A program made the position numbers and the translations under genes. Below the pieces are notes generated by a model. It made no database searches, was not told the origin of the DNA, and saw nothing but the letters and a program-made list of their open reading frames with translations. From NCBI GenBank assembly GCA_024235095.1, contig JACKNC010000001.1, positions 1,897,501 to 1,961,500 on the forward strand: a stretch of DNA of 64,000 nt, written 5' to 3'. This document shows positions 25,723-34,100 of this stretch, piece by piece. The stretch comes from Gammaproteobacteria bacterium (GTDB taxonomy: Bacteria > Pseudomonadota > Gammaproteobacteria > Competibacterales > Competibacteraceae). Positions within the stretch are counted from its first letter, which is position 1, and each line of letters opens with the position of its first letter.

Positions 25723-25751
25723 TTGTCAAGGGGTGGAACCGGTGGTATAAC
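25723..25751 (+). promoter_or_regulatory. Sigma-70 promoter of the lipoprotein/FlgO-like operon
   Basis: TTGTCA (25723-25728) and TATAAC (25746-25751) are separated by exactly 17 bp, giving a start near 25758 and a leader of about 50 nt before the gene at 25810. A short CCCTTG/CAAGGG hairpin overlaps the -35 box. Together with the NrdR boxes this accounts for most of the 365-bp divergent gap 25445-25809. Confidence 0.65.
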
Positions 25752-25809
25752 CCGCTAAACTCTGAAGAGTGCCGCTAACAACGGATACAAAAAGCCGAGG
25801 GAGAAAATC

Positions 25810-26355
25810 ATGAAGACCTTGTATGCTTCTCTTATTGTTCTCTGTCTGGGGCTGGGGGCTTGCACAACTCCAATGCCCGTCGAGACGACCTATCCGCTCA
25901 CCTACCAACAGAAAATGCGGTCGGCGCATCACTGGGATGTCATGGCGATTGATGTAGCCAATTGGCTACAAGACGCCTTGATGACGCCAGATTCTGAGTA
26001 CGATAAAGAGCATGAGGCTCAGGACCGTCCAACCATTAGCTTGTATCTCGAGCAGCCCAGATACGACAGTGCGGCAGGCGCGGGGTTTTATGACTTATTG
26101 ACTACGCGTCTTGTAGAACGGGGATTCATTCTCACTACCAATCCTTCAGCCGGTTTACCCGTCAGCTATGACATGCAGGTGGTAAAATCCGGGTTGCCGG
26201 AAACCGTCGAGTACGAAGTCATTGTCAATGTTTCGGTCATGAACGCTGATCGTTATCTGATCCGATATAGCAATGTTTATTATGTTGGTGATAAAAGCCA
26301 ATACATTGCCATGCAGCAATCGGCGAGTCGCATCATAGAGGTGGTCGGGCCATGA
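25810..26355 (+). CDS. Hypothetical outer-membrane lipoprotein
   Basis: This 181-residue protein has a type II signal peptide (MKTLYASLIVLCLGLGACTT), with lipobox LGAC and predicted lipidated Cys19 followed by Thr, which favours outer-membrane sorting. The mature part contains HHWDVMAIDVANWLQDAL and a C-terminal beta-rich stretch (NVSVMNADRYLIRYSNVYYVG). I do not recognise the family. The next gene, a FlgO-like protein, overlaps by four bases (ATGA), so the two are co-expressed and probably act together at the envelope. GAGGGAGAAAATC gives the ribosome binding site. Confidence 0.85.
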   Translation: MKTLYASLIVLCLGLGACTTPMPVETTYPLTYQQKMRSAHHWDVMAIDVANWLQDALMTPDSEYDKEHEAQDRPTISLYLEQPRYDSAAGAGFYDLLTTRLVERGFILTTNPSAGLPVSYDMQVVKSGLPETVEYEVIVNVSVMNADRYLIRYSNVYYVGDKSQYIAMQQSASRIIEVVGP

Positions 26356-26915
26356 ACTGGAATATGATCCTACGTGCGGGAGTCGCGTTGCTGGCTCTGT
26401 TCGGCTTGGCGGGTATCCAGGGATGCGCCTCTTCAGGCGATGAAACACCGGTCCGGCCCATCATCCAGGATGCGGATTTGATCAACCAGAACTATCAGGC
26501 GGCGGATGCCTTGCTCATAAGGGCACCCTGGTTGCGGGAGCGCCGTGAGCCGCTGCTGTCAGCGACGTTTGTAGATATTAACAATCTTGAAATGTCATCG
26601 GGCTTGGGGCGCGTGATCGGCGAACAACTGGGTTCACGGTTTGCCCAGCAGGGTTTCACGGTGATCGAAATCAAGATGCGCAATAACATCTTTGTCCAGG
26701 AAGGCGCAGGCGAGTTCGCTTTGTCGCGTTCTGTCAGGGAAATCAGTCAATCGCATAACGCGGCGGCGGTAATCGCTGGCACCTATGCGGTGGGGCGAAC
26801 ATCGGTGTTCGTCAATGCCCGTCTGATCCGCGCCACTGATAATCTGGTGCTGGCTTCCTATGACTATGTGCTGCCCTTGGGGCCAGATGCCAAGGCGCTG
26901 ATCGCCGCTCAGTAA
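26352..26915 (+). CDS. FlgO-domain outer-membrane lipoprotein
   Basis: This 187-residue protein begins with a lipoprotein signal ending GIQGCAS. The mature protein has the FlgO-type core: the two-residue-spaced LLSATFVDINNLEMSSGLGRVIGEQL, then RFAQQGFTVIEIKMRNNIFVQ and AVIAGTYAVGRTSVFVNARLI. FlgO is an outer-membrane lipoprotein that supports the flagellar H/T ring in Vibrio, but FlgO domains also occur away from flagellar genes, as here. It overlaps the preceding lipoprotein gene by four bases. A weak hairpin follows at about 26931-26954. Confidence 0.8.
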   Translation: MNWNMILRAGVALLALFGLAGIQGCASSGDETPVRPIIQDADLINQNYQAADALLIRAPWLRERREPLLSATFVDINNLEMSSGLGRVIGEQLGSRFAQQGFTVIEIKMRNNIFVQEGAGEFALSRSVREISQSHNAAAVIAGTYAVGRTSVFVNARLIRATDNLVLASYDYVLPLGPDAKALIAAQ

Positions 26916-26930
26916 GTGTTTTCACTCATA

Positions 26931-26954
26931 GCGCCCTTCCTTGTGGAAGGGGCG
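26931..26954 (+). terminator. Probable terminator after the FlgO-like gene
   Basis: GCGCCCTTCC pairs with GGAAGGGGCG (one bulged G) over the loop TTGT, followed by the modest T-rich TTGCTGTTTA. It lies between the convergent FlgO-like gene and metF and could serve both. Confidence 0.5.
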
Positions 26955-26981
26955 TTGCTGTTTACATCCGATTGAAGTCGG

Positions 26982-27839
26982 TTAATCGGCGGTTAACAAT
27001 CCCAGCCGTTCGCTGATGGCCAGGGTTAATCCGGCCTGATTCATTGTGTAGAAATGCAAGCCTGGTGCACCGCCATCGAGTAATTTCCGGCAAAGCGCGC
27101 TAACCACCTCCAGACCAAAGGCGCGAATGGCGTTACGGTCATCGCCAAAACTTTCCAGTTTCTTGCGAATCCACCGGGGAATTTCCGCGCCGCAGGCATC
27201 GGAAAAGCGCGCCAGTTGGGTGAAATTGGTGATCGGCATGATGCCTGGCACAATCGGGATGTCGATGCGCCGGCGCGCGCACTGGTCGATGAAACGGAAA
27301 TAGGCGTCAGGATTATAGAAATACTGGGTGATCGCGCTGTTGGCGCCCGCATCGACCTTGCGCTGGAAGTTTTGCAAATCCTGGTCGGGACTGGACGCCT
27401 GGGGGTGATATTCGGGATAGGCGGCGACTTCGAGGTGAAAGTGATCGCCAAATTCCTCGCGAATGAAGCGGACCAGTTCATTGGCATAGCGAAACTCGCC
27501 AGGATCGCGCATCCCCGAGGGCATATCGCCACGCAACGCGACGATGCGGCGAATACCGTGCGCTTTATAGTGGTTCAATAACTCACGGACACTGCCCCGG
27601 GTCGAGGCGATGCAGGTAAGATGTGGGGTGGCGGGTACGCCGCTATGGGCTTGAATATCCAGCACCACTTCTACCGTGCGGTCGCGGGTGGAGCCACCGG
27701 CGCCGTAGGTGACCGAGAAATAGGTAGGGTGCATCGCCAATAATTCCTGGCGAGCTGCTTGGAGTTTGGCGAGGCCCTCGGCGGTGATGGGTGGGAAAAA
27801 TTCGCAACTGAAGGTTGTTGGCCAGTCTGATTGGGGCAT
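26982..27839 (-). CDS. metF: 5,10-methylenetetrahydrofolate reductase
   Basis: This 285-residue FAD enzyme (E. coli 296) reduces methylene-THF to methyl-THF for methionine synthesis. The TIM-barrel landmarks are SCEFFPPITAEG near the start, FSVTYGAGGSTRDRTVE (about 42-58), HLTCIASTRGSVRELL, RIVALRGDMPSG and GANSAITQYFYNPDAYFRF. ATG 27839 gives the expected start; a TTG farther upstream was rejected. It lies 87 bp downstream of ahcY on the same strand, giving a methyl-cycle unit with metK, with a GTTGAAC/GTTCAAC hairpin between. Confidence 0.94.
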   Translation of the reverse strand: MPQSDWPTTFSCEFFPPITAEGLAKLQAARQELLAMHPTYFSVTYGAGGSTRDRTVEVVLDIQAHSGVPATPHLTCIASTRGSVRELLNHYKAHGIRRIVALRGDMPSGMRDPGEFRYANELVRFIREEFGDHFHLEVAAYPEYHPQASSPDQDLQNFQRKVDAGANSAITQYFYNPDAYFRFIDQCARRRIDIPIVPGIMPITNFTQLARFSDACGAEIPRWIRKKLESFGDDRNAIRAFGLEVVSALCRKLLDGGAPGLHFYTMNQAGLTLAISERLGLLTAD

Positions 27840-27885
27840 AGTGGTCACCGGCTTCCTGATGAACAGAGGAAAAATTGGTAGAAAG

Positions 27886-27908
27886 GTTGAACGCGAAGGG
27901 GGTTCAAC
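27886..27908 (-). other. Intergenic hairpin between ahcY and metF
   Basis: GTTGAAC and GTTCAAC (27902-27908 and 27886-27892) form a 7-bp stem, followed on the minus strand by CTTTCTACCAATTTTT. The weak uridine tail suggests partial termination or an mRNA boundary that lowers metF relative to ahcY. Confidence 0.4.
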
Positions 27909-27926
27909 GCTCAACCCTTACCGTTC

Positions 27927-29345
27927 CTAGTACCGATAATTCTCCGCCTTATACGGTCCGTCCACCGCCACGCCAATATACGCCGCCTGCTCCGGGGTGA
28001 GCGTAGTCAATTTCGCCCCAATCCGGTCCAGATGCAGCCGCGCCACCTTTTCATCCAGATGCTTGGGCAGCACATAAACCTTATTTTCGTAGCGATCACG
28101 ATGATTGAATAGTTCGATCTGCGCCAGCGTCTGGTTAGTAAAACTATTGCTCATCACGAACGAGGGATGGCCGGTGGCGCAACCGAGGTTCACCAAGCGC
28201 CCTTCCGCCAGCAGGATAATCCGCTTACCATCTGGGAAGATAATGTGATCGACCTGCGGCTTGATGTTTTCCCAGCGATATTCTTTCAAGCTGGCGACTG
28301 CGATCTCTGAATCGAAATGACCAATGTTGCACACAATCGCCTGATTTTTCATCCGCGCCATGTGGTCATGGGTAATCACGCTCACGTTACCAGTAGTGGT
28401 AACAAAGATGTCCGCCTGATCCGCTACATCATCCATACGCACTACCCGGTAACCCTCCATCGCCGCTTGCAAGGCGCAGATCGGGTCGATCTCCGTGACC
28501 CACACTGTTGCGCCTAGACCCCGCAGCGACTGGGCGCAGCCCTTGCCTACATCGCCATAGCCAAGAACTACCGCAATTTTTCCAGCGATCATCACGTCGG
28601 TAGCCCGCTTGATGCCATCCACCAGCGATTCACGGCATCCGTAAAGATTATCGAACTTGGATTTGGTCACCGAGTCGTTCACGTTAAACGCCGGGAAGGG
28701 CAGGCGGCCTTCCTTTTCCATTTGGTACAGGCGGTGAACACCGGTCGTCGTTTCCTCCGTCACCCCGCGAATATTGGCTTGAATTTTTGCATACCAACCC
28801 GGCTGGTGCTCCAGCCGCTGGCGAATCGCGGCGAACAATACTTGTTCTTCTTCACAAGTAGGGTTGGCAATGAGTGAGCGATCTTGTTCCGCCCGGCTGC
28901 CCAGCGTCACCAACAACGTGGCGTCACCGCCATCGTCGAGAATCATGTTAGGCGCGCCGCCGTTCGGCCATTCCAGAATGCGATGGGTGAAATCCCAGTA
29001 TTCCACCAGCGATTCGCCCTTGTAAGCGAAGACGGGAACGCCGCCGGCGGCAATCGCAGCGGCGGCATGATCCTGAGTCGAAAAGATATTGCAGGAAGCC
29101 CAGCGGATGTCAGCGCCAAGATCAGCGAGGGTTTCAATGAGCACCGCCGTCTGAATGGTCATGTGCAAGGAACCGGCAATGCAGGCGCCCTTGAGCGGTT
29201 GCTGCGCCCGGTATTCCTCGCGAATCGCCATCAATCCCGGCATTTCGGTTTCGGCGATGGCGATTTCCTTGCGGCCCCAAGCGGCCAGAGATAAATCGGC
29301 GACGTGAAAGTCGGTAAACGGTTTTTCGCGCACGACGGCGTTCAT
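27927..29345 (-). CDS. ahcY: S-adenosylhomocysteine hydrolase
   Basis: This 472-residue NAD-dependent enzyme splits SAH into adenosine and homocysteine, relieving inhibition of methyltransferases. Motifs include LHMTIQTAVLIETL, FNVNDSVTKSKFDNLYGCRESL with the catalytic Lys/Asp region, GYGDVGKGCAQSLRGLGA for NAD binding, and the C-terminal GPYKAENYRY whose Lys and Tyr reach the neighbouring cofactor. ATG 29345 follows TGGAGAACGCC. An SAH riboswitch sits just upstream, and metF follows. Confidence 0.97.
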   Translation of the reverse strand: MNAVVREKPFTDFHVADLSLAAWGRKEIAIAETEMPGLMAIREEYRAQQPLKGACIAGSLHMTIQTAVLIETLADLGADIRWASCNIFSTQDHAAAAIAAGGVPVFAYKGESLVEYWDFTHRILEWPNGGAPNMILDDGGDATLLVTLGSRAEQDRSLIANPTCEEEQVLFAAIRQRLEHQPGWYAKIQANIRGVTEETTTGVHRLYQMEKEGRLPFPAFNVNDSVTKSKFDNLYGCRESLVDGIKRATDVMIAGKIAVVLGYGDVGKGCAQSLRGLGATVWVTEIDPICALQAAMEGYRVVRMDDVADQADIFVTTTGNVSVITHDHMARMKNQAIVCNIGHFDSEIAVASLKEYRWENIKPQVDHIIFPDGKRIILLAEGRLVNLGCATGHPSFVMSNSFTNQTLAQIELFNHRDRYENKVYVLPKHLDEKVARLHLDRIGAKLTTLTPEQAAYIGVAVDGPYKAENYRY

Positions 29346-29370
29346 GGCGTTCTCCAGGGTTGGAATGAAC

Positions 29371-29445
29371 GGGCGCCGTTGGCTTGTGAAAGCCATGCCA
29401 CACCGAGCCTGACGGTCAATAACCGCTGCAGCGCCCCTCGGCGTG
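29371..29445 (-). ncRNA. SAH riboswitch upstream of ahcY
   Basis: On the minus strand the stem P1 is nine pairs, CACGCCGAG (29445-29437) with CTCGGTGTG (29407-29399). Inside lie the class hallmarks GGGGCGCTGCAGCGG and CAGGCTCGG. Downstream a GGCTTTCACAAGCC hairpin is followed by AACGGCGCCC, which can form the pseudoknot with GGGGCGC. This matches the known SAH riboswitch family found before ahcY and metF. It ends 15-20 bases before the ahcY ribosome binding site, so SAH binding probably raises ahcY expression. Confidence 0.9.
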
Positions 29446-29549
29446 GGGGGCAGGAAAATCAATTAAGCGGAAAAACTAACGATGATCAGGTCAATCGCTT
29501 GCCAAATGACCGCAATCATCAACGAATCGTTCCCTGAGCATCACAAGGC

Positions 29550-30710
29550 TTAAAGTCCGGCGGCTTCGCGCAGCGCGTCAGCCCGATCGGTGCGCTCCCA
29601 GGTAAATTCCGGTTCTTCCCGGCCAAAGTGTCCATAAGCAGCCGTCTTGCGATAGATGGGTCGGATCAAGTCCAGCATCTTGACCAGTCCGTAAGGCCGT
29701 AGATCGAAATGGCCGCGAATAATCGTGACCAGCCGATCTTCATCCAGCTTGCCGGTGCCAAAGGTATTGACGTTGATTGATGTCGGCTCAGCGACGCCAA
29801 TCGCATAGGAGACCTGGATTTCGCATTTGTCCGCCAGGCCGGCGGCGACAATGTTCTTGGCTACATAACGCCCGGCGTAAGCCGCGGAACGATCGACCTT
29901 GGAGGGGTCTTTACCGGAAAAAGCGCCGCCACCGTGATGGGCGGAACCGCCGTAGGTATCGACGATGATCTTGCGTCCGGTCAGGCCGCAATCACCCACG
30001 GGACCGCCGATGACGAAACTGCCGGTTGGGTTAATGTGATATTGAGTATGCTTGTCCAGCCATTCGGGAGGCAGTACGGGCAGGACGATATTTTCCATCA
30101 CCGCTTCGCACAGCAGTTTGTAAGTAATGTCGGCATCATGCTGGGTTGACAGCACCACGGCTTCGACGCCGGCGACCTGATTGTCCTCATAGCGGAAGGT
30201 GATCTGGCTCTTGGCGTCAGGCCGCAACCAGGGCAGCACCCCGCTCTTGCGCATTTCCGCCTGTCGCTGCACCAACCGATGAGCATAGGTAATCGGCGCT
30301 GGCATCAGTACATCCGTTTCGTTAGTGGCGTAGCCAAACATCAGACCTTGATCGCCTGCGCCCTGTTCCTCGGGCTTAGCGCGATCCACGCCTTGCGCGA
30401 TATTGGCGGATTGCTTGCCGATGCAGGACAGCACCGCGCAGGTGGCGCCGTCAAAACCCACGTTGGAATTGTCGTAGCCGATGCCCACGACGGTATCACG
30501 CACGATCTGGTCGAAATCTACCCAGGCCGAAGTGGTAATCTCTCCAGCCAGCACAACCACGCCGGTTTTGATCAGAGTTTCGCAGGCGACTCGCGCTCTG
30601 GGATCCTCAGCGATAATGGCATCCAGCACGGCATCGGAAATCTGATCAGCGATTTTATCCGGATGTCCCTCGGAGACAGATTCGGAAGTGAACAGATAGG
30701 TTCGGCTCAT
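29550..30710 (-). CDS. metK: S-adenosylmethionine synthetase
   Basis: This 386-residue MetK makes SAM from methionine and ATP. It begins MSRTYLFTSESVSEGHPDKI. The ATP loop and GGGAFSGKDPSKVDRSAAY (about 263-281, methionine and phosphate contacts) are intact, as are GACDQGLMFGYA-type residues, here GAGDQGLMFGYATNET. ATG 30710 was chosen over an upstream ATG that adds 18 unrelated residues. No SAM riboswitch is recognisable upstream. The 204-bp gap to ahcY carries the SAH riboswitch. Confidence 0.97.
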   Translation of the reverse strand: MSRTYLFTSESVSEGHPDKIADQISDAVLDAIIAEDPRARVACETLIKTGVVVLAGEITTSAWVDFDQIVRDTVVGIGYDNSNVGFDGATCAVLSCIGKQSANIAQGVDRAKPEEQGAGDQGLMFGYATNETDVLMPAPITYAHRLVQRQAEMRKSGVLPWLRPDAKSQITFRYEDNQVAGVEAVVLSTQHDADITYKLLCEAVMENIVLPVLPPEWLDKHTQYHINPTGSFVIGGPVGDCGLTGRKIIVDTYGGSAHHGGGAFSGKDPSKVDRSAAYAGRYVAKNIVAAGLADKCEIQVSYAIGVAEPTSINVNTFGTGKLDEDRLVTIIRGHFDLRPYGLVKMLDLIRPIYRKTAAYGHFGREEPEFTWERTDRADALREAAGL

Positions 30711-30949
30711 AAGATGGCGGGTCCTCGAAAACAGTGGCGGTATTAAGGGAATGGCGGACGCCAAGGCAGCGCCAGCTATTTCAATGGAATCAGTCTACCC
30801 GGAAAATAAGATATTTGCATCTGTATTTTTTATGCTATTTAGTTGGTTATTAACGACCCAGCTGAGCGAAAGACGGGCCTAGATAAACTTTTGATCTTGG
30901 AGCCGATCAGTGTTTTCAGGTCTCTTCAGCGCATGATGAGGGAAAATAA

Positions 30950-31183
30950 ATGGCTATTCAAATTAGATACTTCGCCAGTTTGCGTGACCAGCTAGGCCGC
31001 GCCAGCGATGAATTACCCTTTGCTAAGGGGTGGACAGTCGCCAGCATTTGGGCCGCGTTACACCCAGATTCACCGCCGCCATCAAACCTGCTGGCGGCGG
31101 TGAATCTGGAATATGCGGAATGGACGCACCCTGTGCAAGACGGCGATGAGGTGGCGTTTTTTCCACCCGTCACAGGAGGATAG
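30950..31183 (+). CDS. moaD: Molybdopterin synthase sulfur carrier subunit
   Basis: The 77-residue ubiquitin-fold protein ends in the diglycine VTGG, whose terminal glycine is thiocarboxylated to donate sulfur to precursor Z with MoaE. IRYFASLRDQLGRASDE and QDGDEVAFFPPVTGG are family marks. ATG 30950 follows GAGGG. No moaE or other molybdenum cofactor gene is adjacent, which is unusual. It is divergent from metK and convergent with the PrsT gene. Confidence 0.88.
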   Translation: MAIQIRYFASLRDQLGRASDELPFAKGWTVASIWAALHPDSPPPSNLLAAVNLEYAEWTHPVQDGDEVAFFPPVTGG

Positions 31184-31196
31184 AAGCAACCTGTCT

Positions 31197-34100
31197 TTAC
31201 TGTCTCAGGCTTTCCAACAGCTTGCGCGCTTCTTCCTGTTCCGGGAACGCCGAAACGTCCGCCAGTTTTTCCAATGCCTGCCGAGCAGCGTCCTTGCGTC
31301 CCAATTTGGCGTAGGCCGCTGCCAGGTGATAGCGCACCGAAGGCTGATCTGGCAGCTTGTCCGCTGCTTTTTCCAGGAACTCCAGGCCACGCAACGCTTC
31401 ATTGCGCTGCACCAGAATCCAGCCCAGGGTATCCGCCACTTCCGGATTATCCGGCGCCTTGTCATGCGCGCGTTCCGCATAACGCAGCGCGCGAGAATCG
31501 CCGGTTTCGTAGTAGAACCAGGCCAGATTGTTCAGGACTATGGGATTATCCGGCAAGCGCTCGGCCAGTTGTTCGTACTCCGTAATCGTTTCCGTTTTAC
31601 GATTCGATTCTTGCAAATACATCGCGTACTGCAAGCGCGCGCGATTGTCCTTAGGTTCACTGGTCAACCATTGCCGCAAGGTCGCTAGCGCTGCTTCCCG
31701 ATCACCGGCCTGCCACTGGGCGTTGGCCAACCGCGTCGCGGTCTGGTTATTGGGCGTTTTGGCATACGCCGACTGATAAGCTTCTACCGCTGGCGCAAAT
31801 TCCTTTTGTCGCAGATGTAAATCGCCTTCCAGCACATAGCCCGTTATTTGATCCGGGTACAGGGCTTGAATGTGGCGGACGCCCTCCAGCGCCTGGTCAA
31901 CTTCCTGTCCTTGTTGCTGCAACTGCACCTTGGCGACCAGCGCTGGTAAGTAGTTATTTTGAATGGCCAGGGCTTTGTCCAGCGACTTGGTTGCAGCGCT
32001 AACGTTCTTGGCTGCGCTTTGCGCCATCGCCGTCAGATACCAGGGTTCCGGCGATTGCGGCAACAGACTGGCTAACTTCTGGAAGCTGGCGATCGCCTCG
32101 GTTGTCTTGCCATTGCTGGCTTGAGTTAGACCCATCGCCCGGACAACCCGTGGATCGTCTGCTTTCACCTTTTCCAGATTTTGCACTACGGTCAGCGCCT
32201 TATCCTTGTCGCCACGGTTTGTGTATTCCTGGGCCAAGGCTAAACCGACATCGATGGAGTCCGGTCTCCGGTTCCAAGCCTGCTCCAATAAACGCAATGA
32301 CTCGTCAGTACGCCCCAGCAGCGCCGACAATCGTATCAGGGCTGCGAAATTGTCCGGATCCCGCTCCAGAACCTGCCGATAGCGCAGCTGCGCGCCGGCC
32401 CGATTTCCGCTTTTGACATCCAGCGTCGCCAGGTTCATTTGCGCAGGGACATGGTTGGGTTGCAATTTCAACGCCTGATCAAAGGCAGCTCGCGCCGCCT
32501 GGTCATCGCCCTGCGCAAGATAGACCGCACCCAGCAGATTGAACGCCCCCGACTCATTCGGCCGTTTTTCGGTCAAATCCTTAGCAGCAGCGATCGCCTT
32601 GTCGAATTCCTTTTGCTGGAGATAAGCCTGCACCAACAGGGTATCCGCCTGCTGCAGGCCACGGTCCAGAGTGATCGCACCGCTGCCTTCGTCCACCGCT
32701 TCCCGCTTGGCGAGCCGTTCATATTCAGCGATTGCTTCCTCGCGCCTTCCCAGACGTTGCAACTCAGCCGCCAGTCGAGTACGCACTTGAACATCGTCCG
32801 GATGCGCCGTCAGCCAGTCGCGTAATATCTTCAACGCCGCTTCGCTGTCGCCGGTGACCTGCTGCGCCCCGGCCAGCATGAGCACGGTTTGACTGTCCGG
32901 AGTTTTGGCGTAAGCGGCCTGATAAGCGGCCAGTGCTTTGGTGAAATCCTTTTGTCGGACGTACAGATTGCCTTCCAGGCGGTAGCCCACATTCAGATTG
33001 GCAAACTGTTTTTGCAGCGCCTTGGCGCCGGTCAGCGCCTCAGCAAATTTCCCCTGCTGTGCTTGCAATTCGACGCGGGCCACCAGCGAGGGTAGATAGT
33101 CGCCCTGAATCGCCAGCGCCCTGCTAATCGCTTCCGCGGCTTCTTTGAATTTCTGGGAACGCGCCTGGGTTAAGGCGATCAGATGCCAGGGTTCCGGCGA
33201 TTGTGGCTGCAATTCGGCCAGTTTGCGGAACGTTTTAACAGCGTCATCAGGCCGGCCATCCGCCAGCAGCGCCAGACCGAGCGCCCGCTGTGCGGCTGGA
33301 TGTTCGGGATTAGCCGCTTCCAGGCCGCGCGCTACGTTGAGCGCCTTCACATTCAGGTTGGCGGCCTGATACTGGCCAATCAGCGCCAGACCGGCTTCCA
33401 GGGAGGCAGGATTTTTATCCCAGGCCTGTTCCAGCCAGCGCAGCGTTTGCTCGCTCTGTCCTGCCTGTTCAGCCAGTCCGGCCAGGCGCAGCAGGGCACC
33501 CAGGTTACCGGGTTCTTTGGCGACGATCTTTTCATACAATTCCCGGGCAGCGTTACGATTGCCGGCTTTCAATTCCAGCAACGCGAGATTCAGCGCCGGA
33601 GTGCTGAAGTCCGGATTCAGCCGCAGCGCCCGTTCAAATTCGCTACGGGCTTTTTTATCCTCGCCCTTGGCCAGATACGCTCCGCCTAACAGGTTATGCG
33701 CAACCGGATCGTCCGGTTTTTTCTTCACCAGTTCGCTGGCGGCAGTGATCGCCTTGTCATAATCCTTCTGCTGCAAATAGGCTTGCACCAGCAACAGATC
33801 CGCCTGGAGTACGTCCTGTCCCAGATCGACCAACCCTTGCAGTTCGCGAACCGCCTCGCCGGCTTTACCTTCTCCAAGCCGCGATAGCGCCAACTGGGTG
33901 CGGATATTGGCGGCATCCGGGGCAATCTGCGCTGCTTTCTGCAAATATTCCGAACCTTTAGCGTAATCCCGGTTTTGCAGATAGGCGCTGCCGAGCAGGG
34001 CCAGCAACTGGGCGTCATCCGGCGACTGGGCCAGCGCCGGCGTCAGGGTGTTAATAGCCTGATCTGGTTTTTCCAGCTTAAGCTGGGTAGCGGCCAGCAG

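Noticed and set aside
30711..30949. SAM riboswitch before metK
   Set aside because: No class I, II or III core elements could be aligned; only an ordinary AT-rich upstream region is seen.
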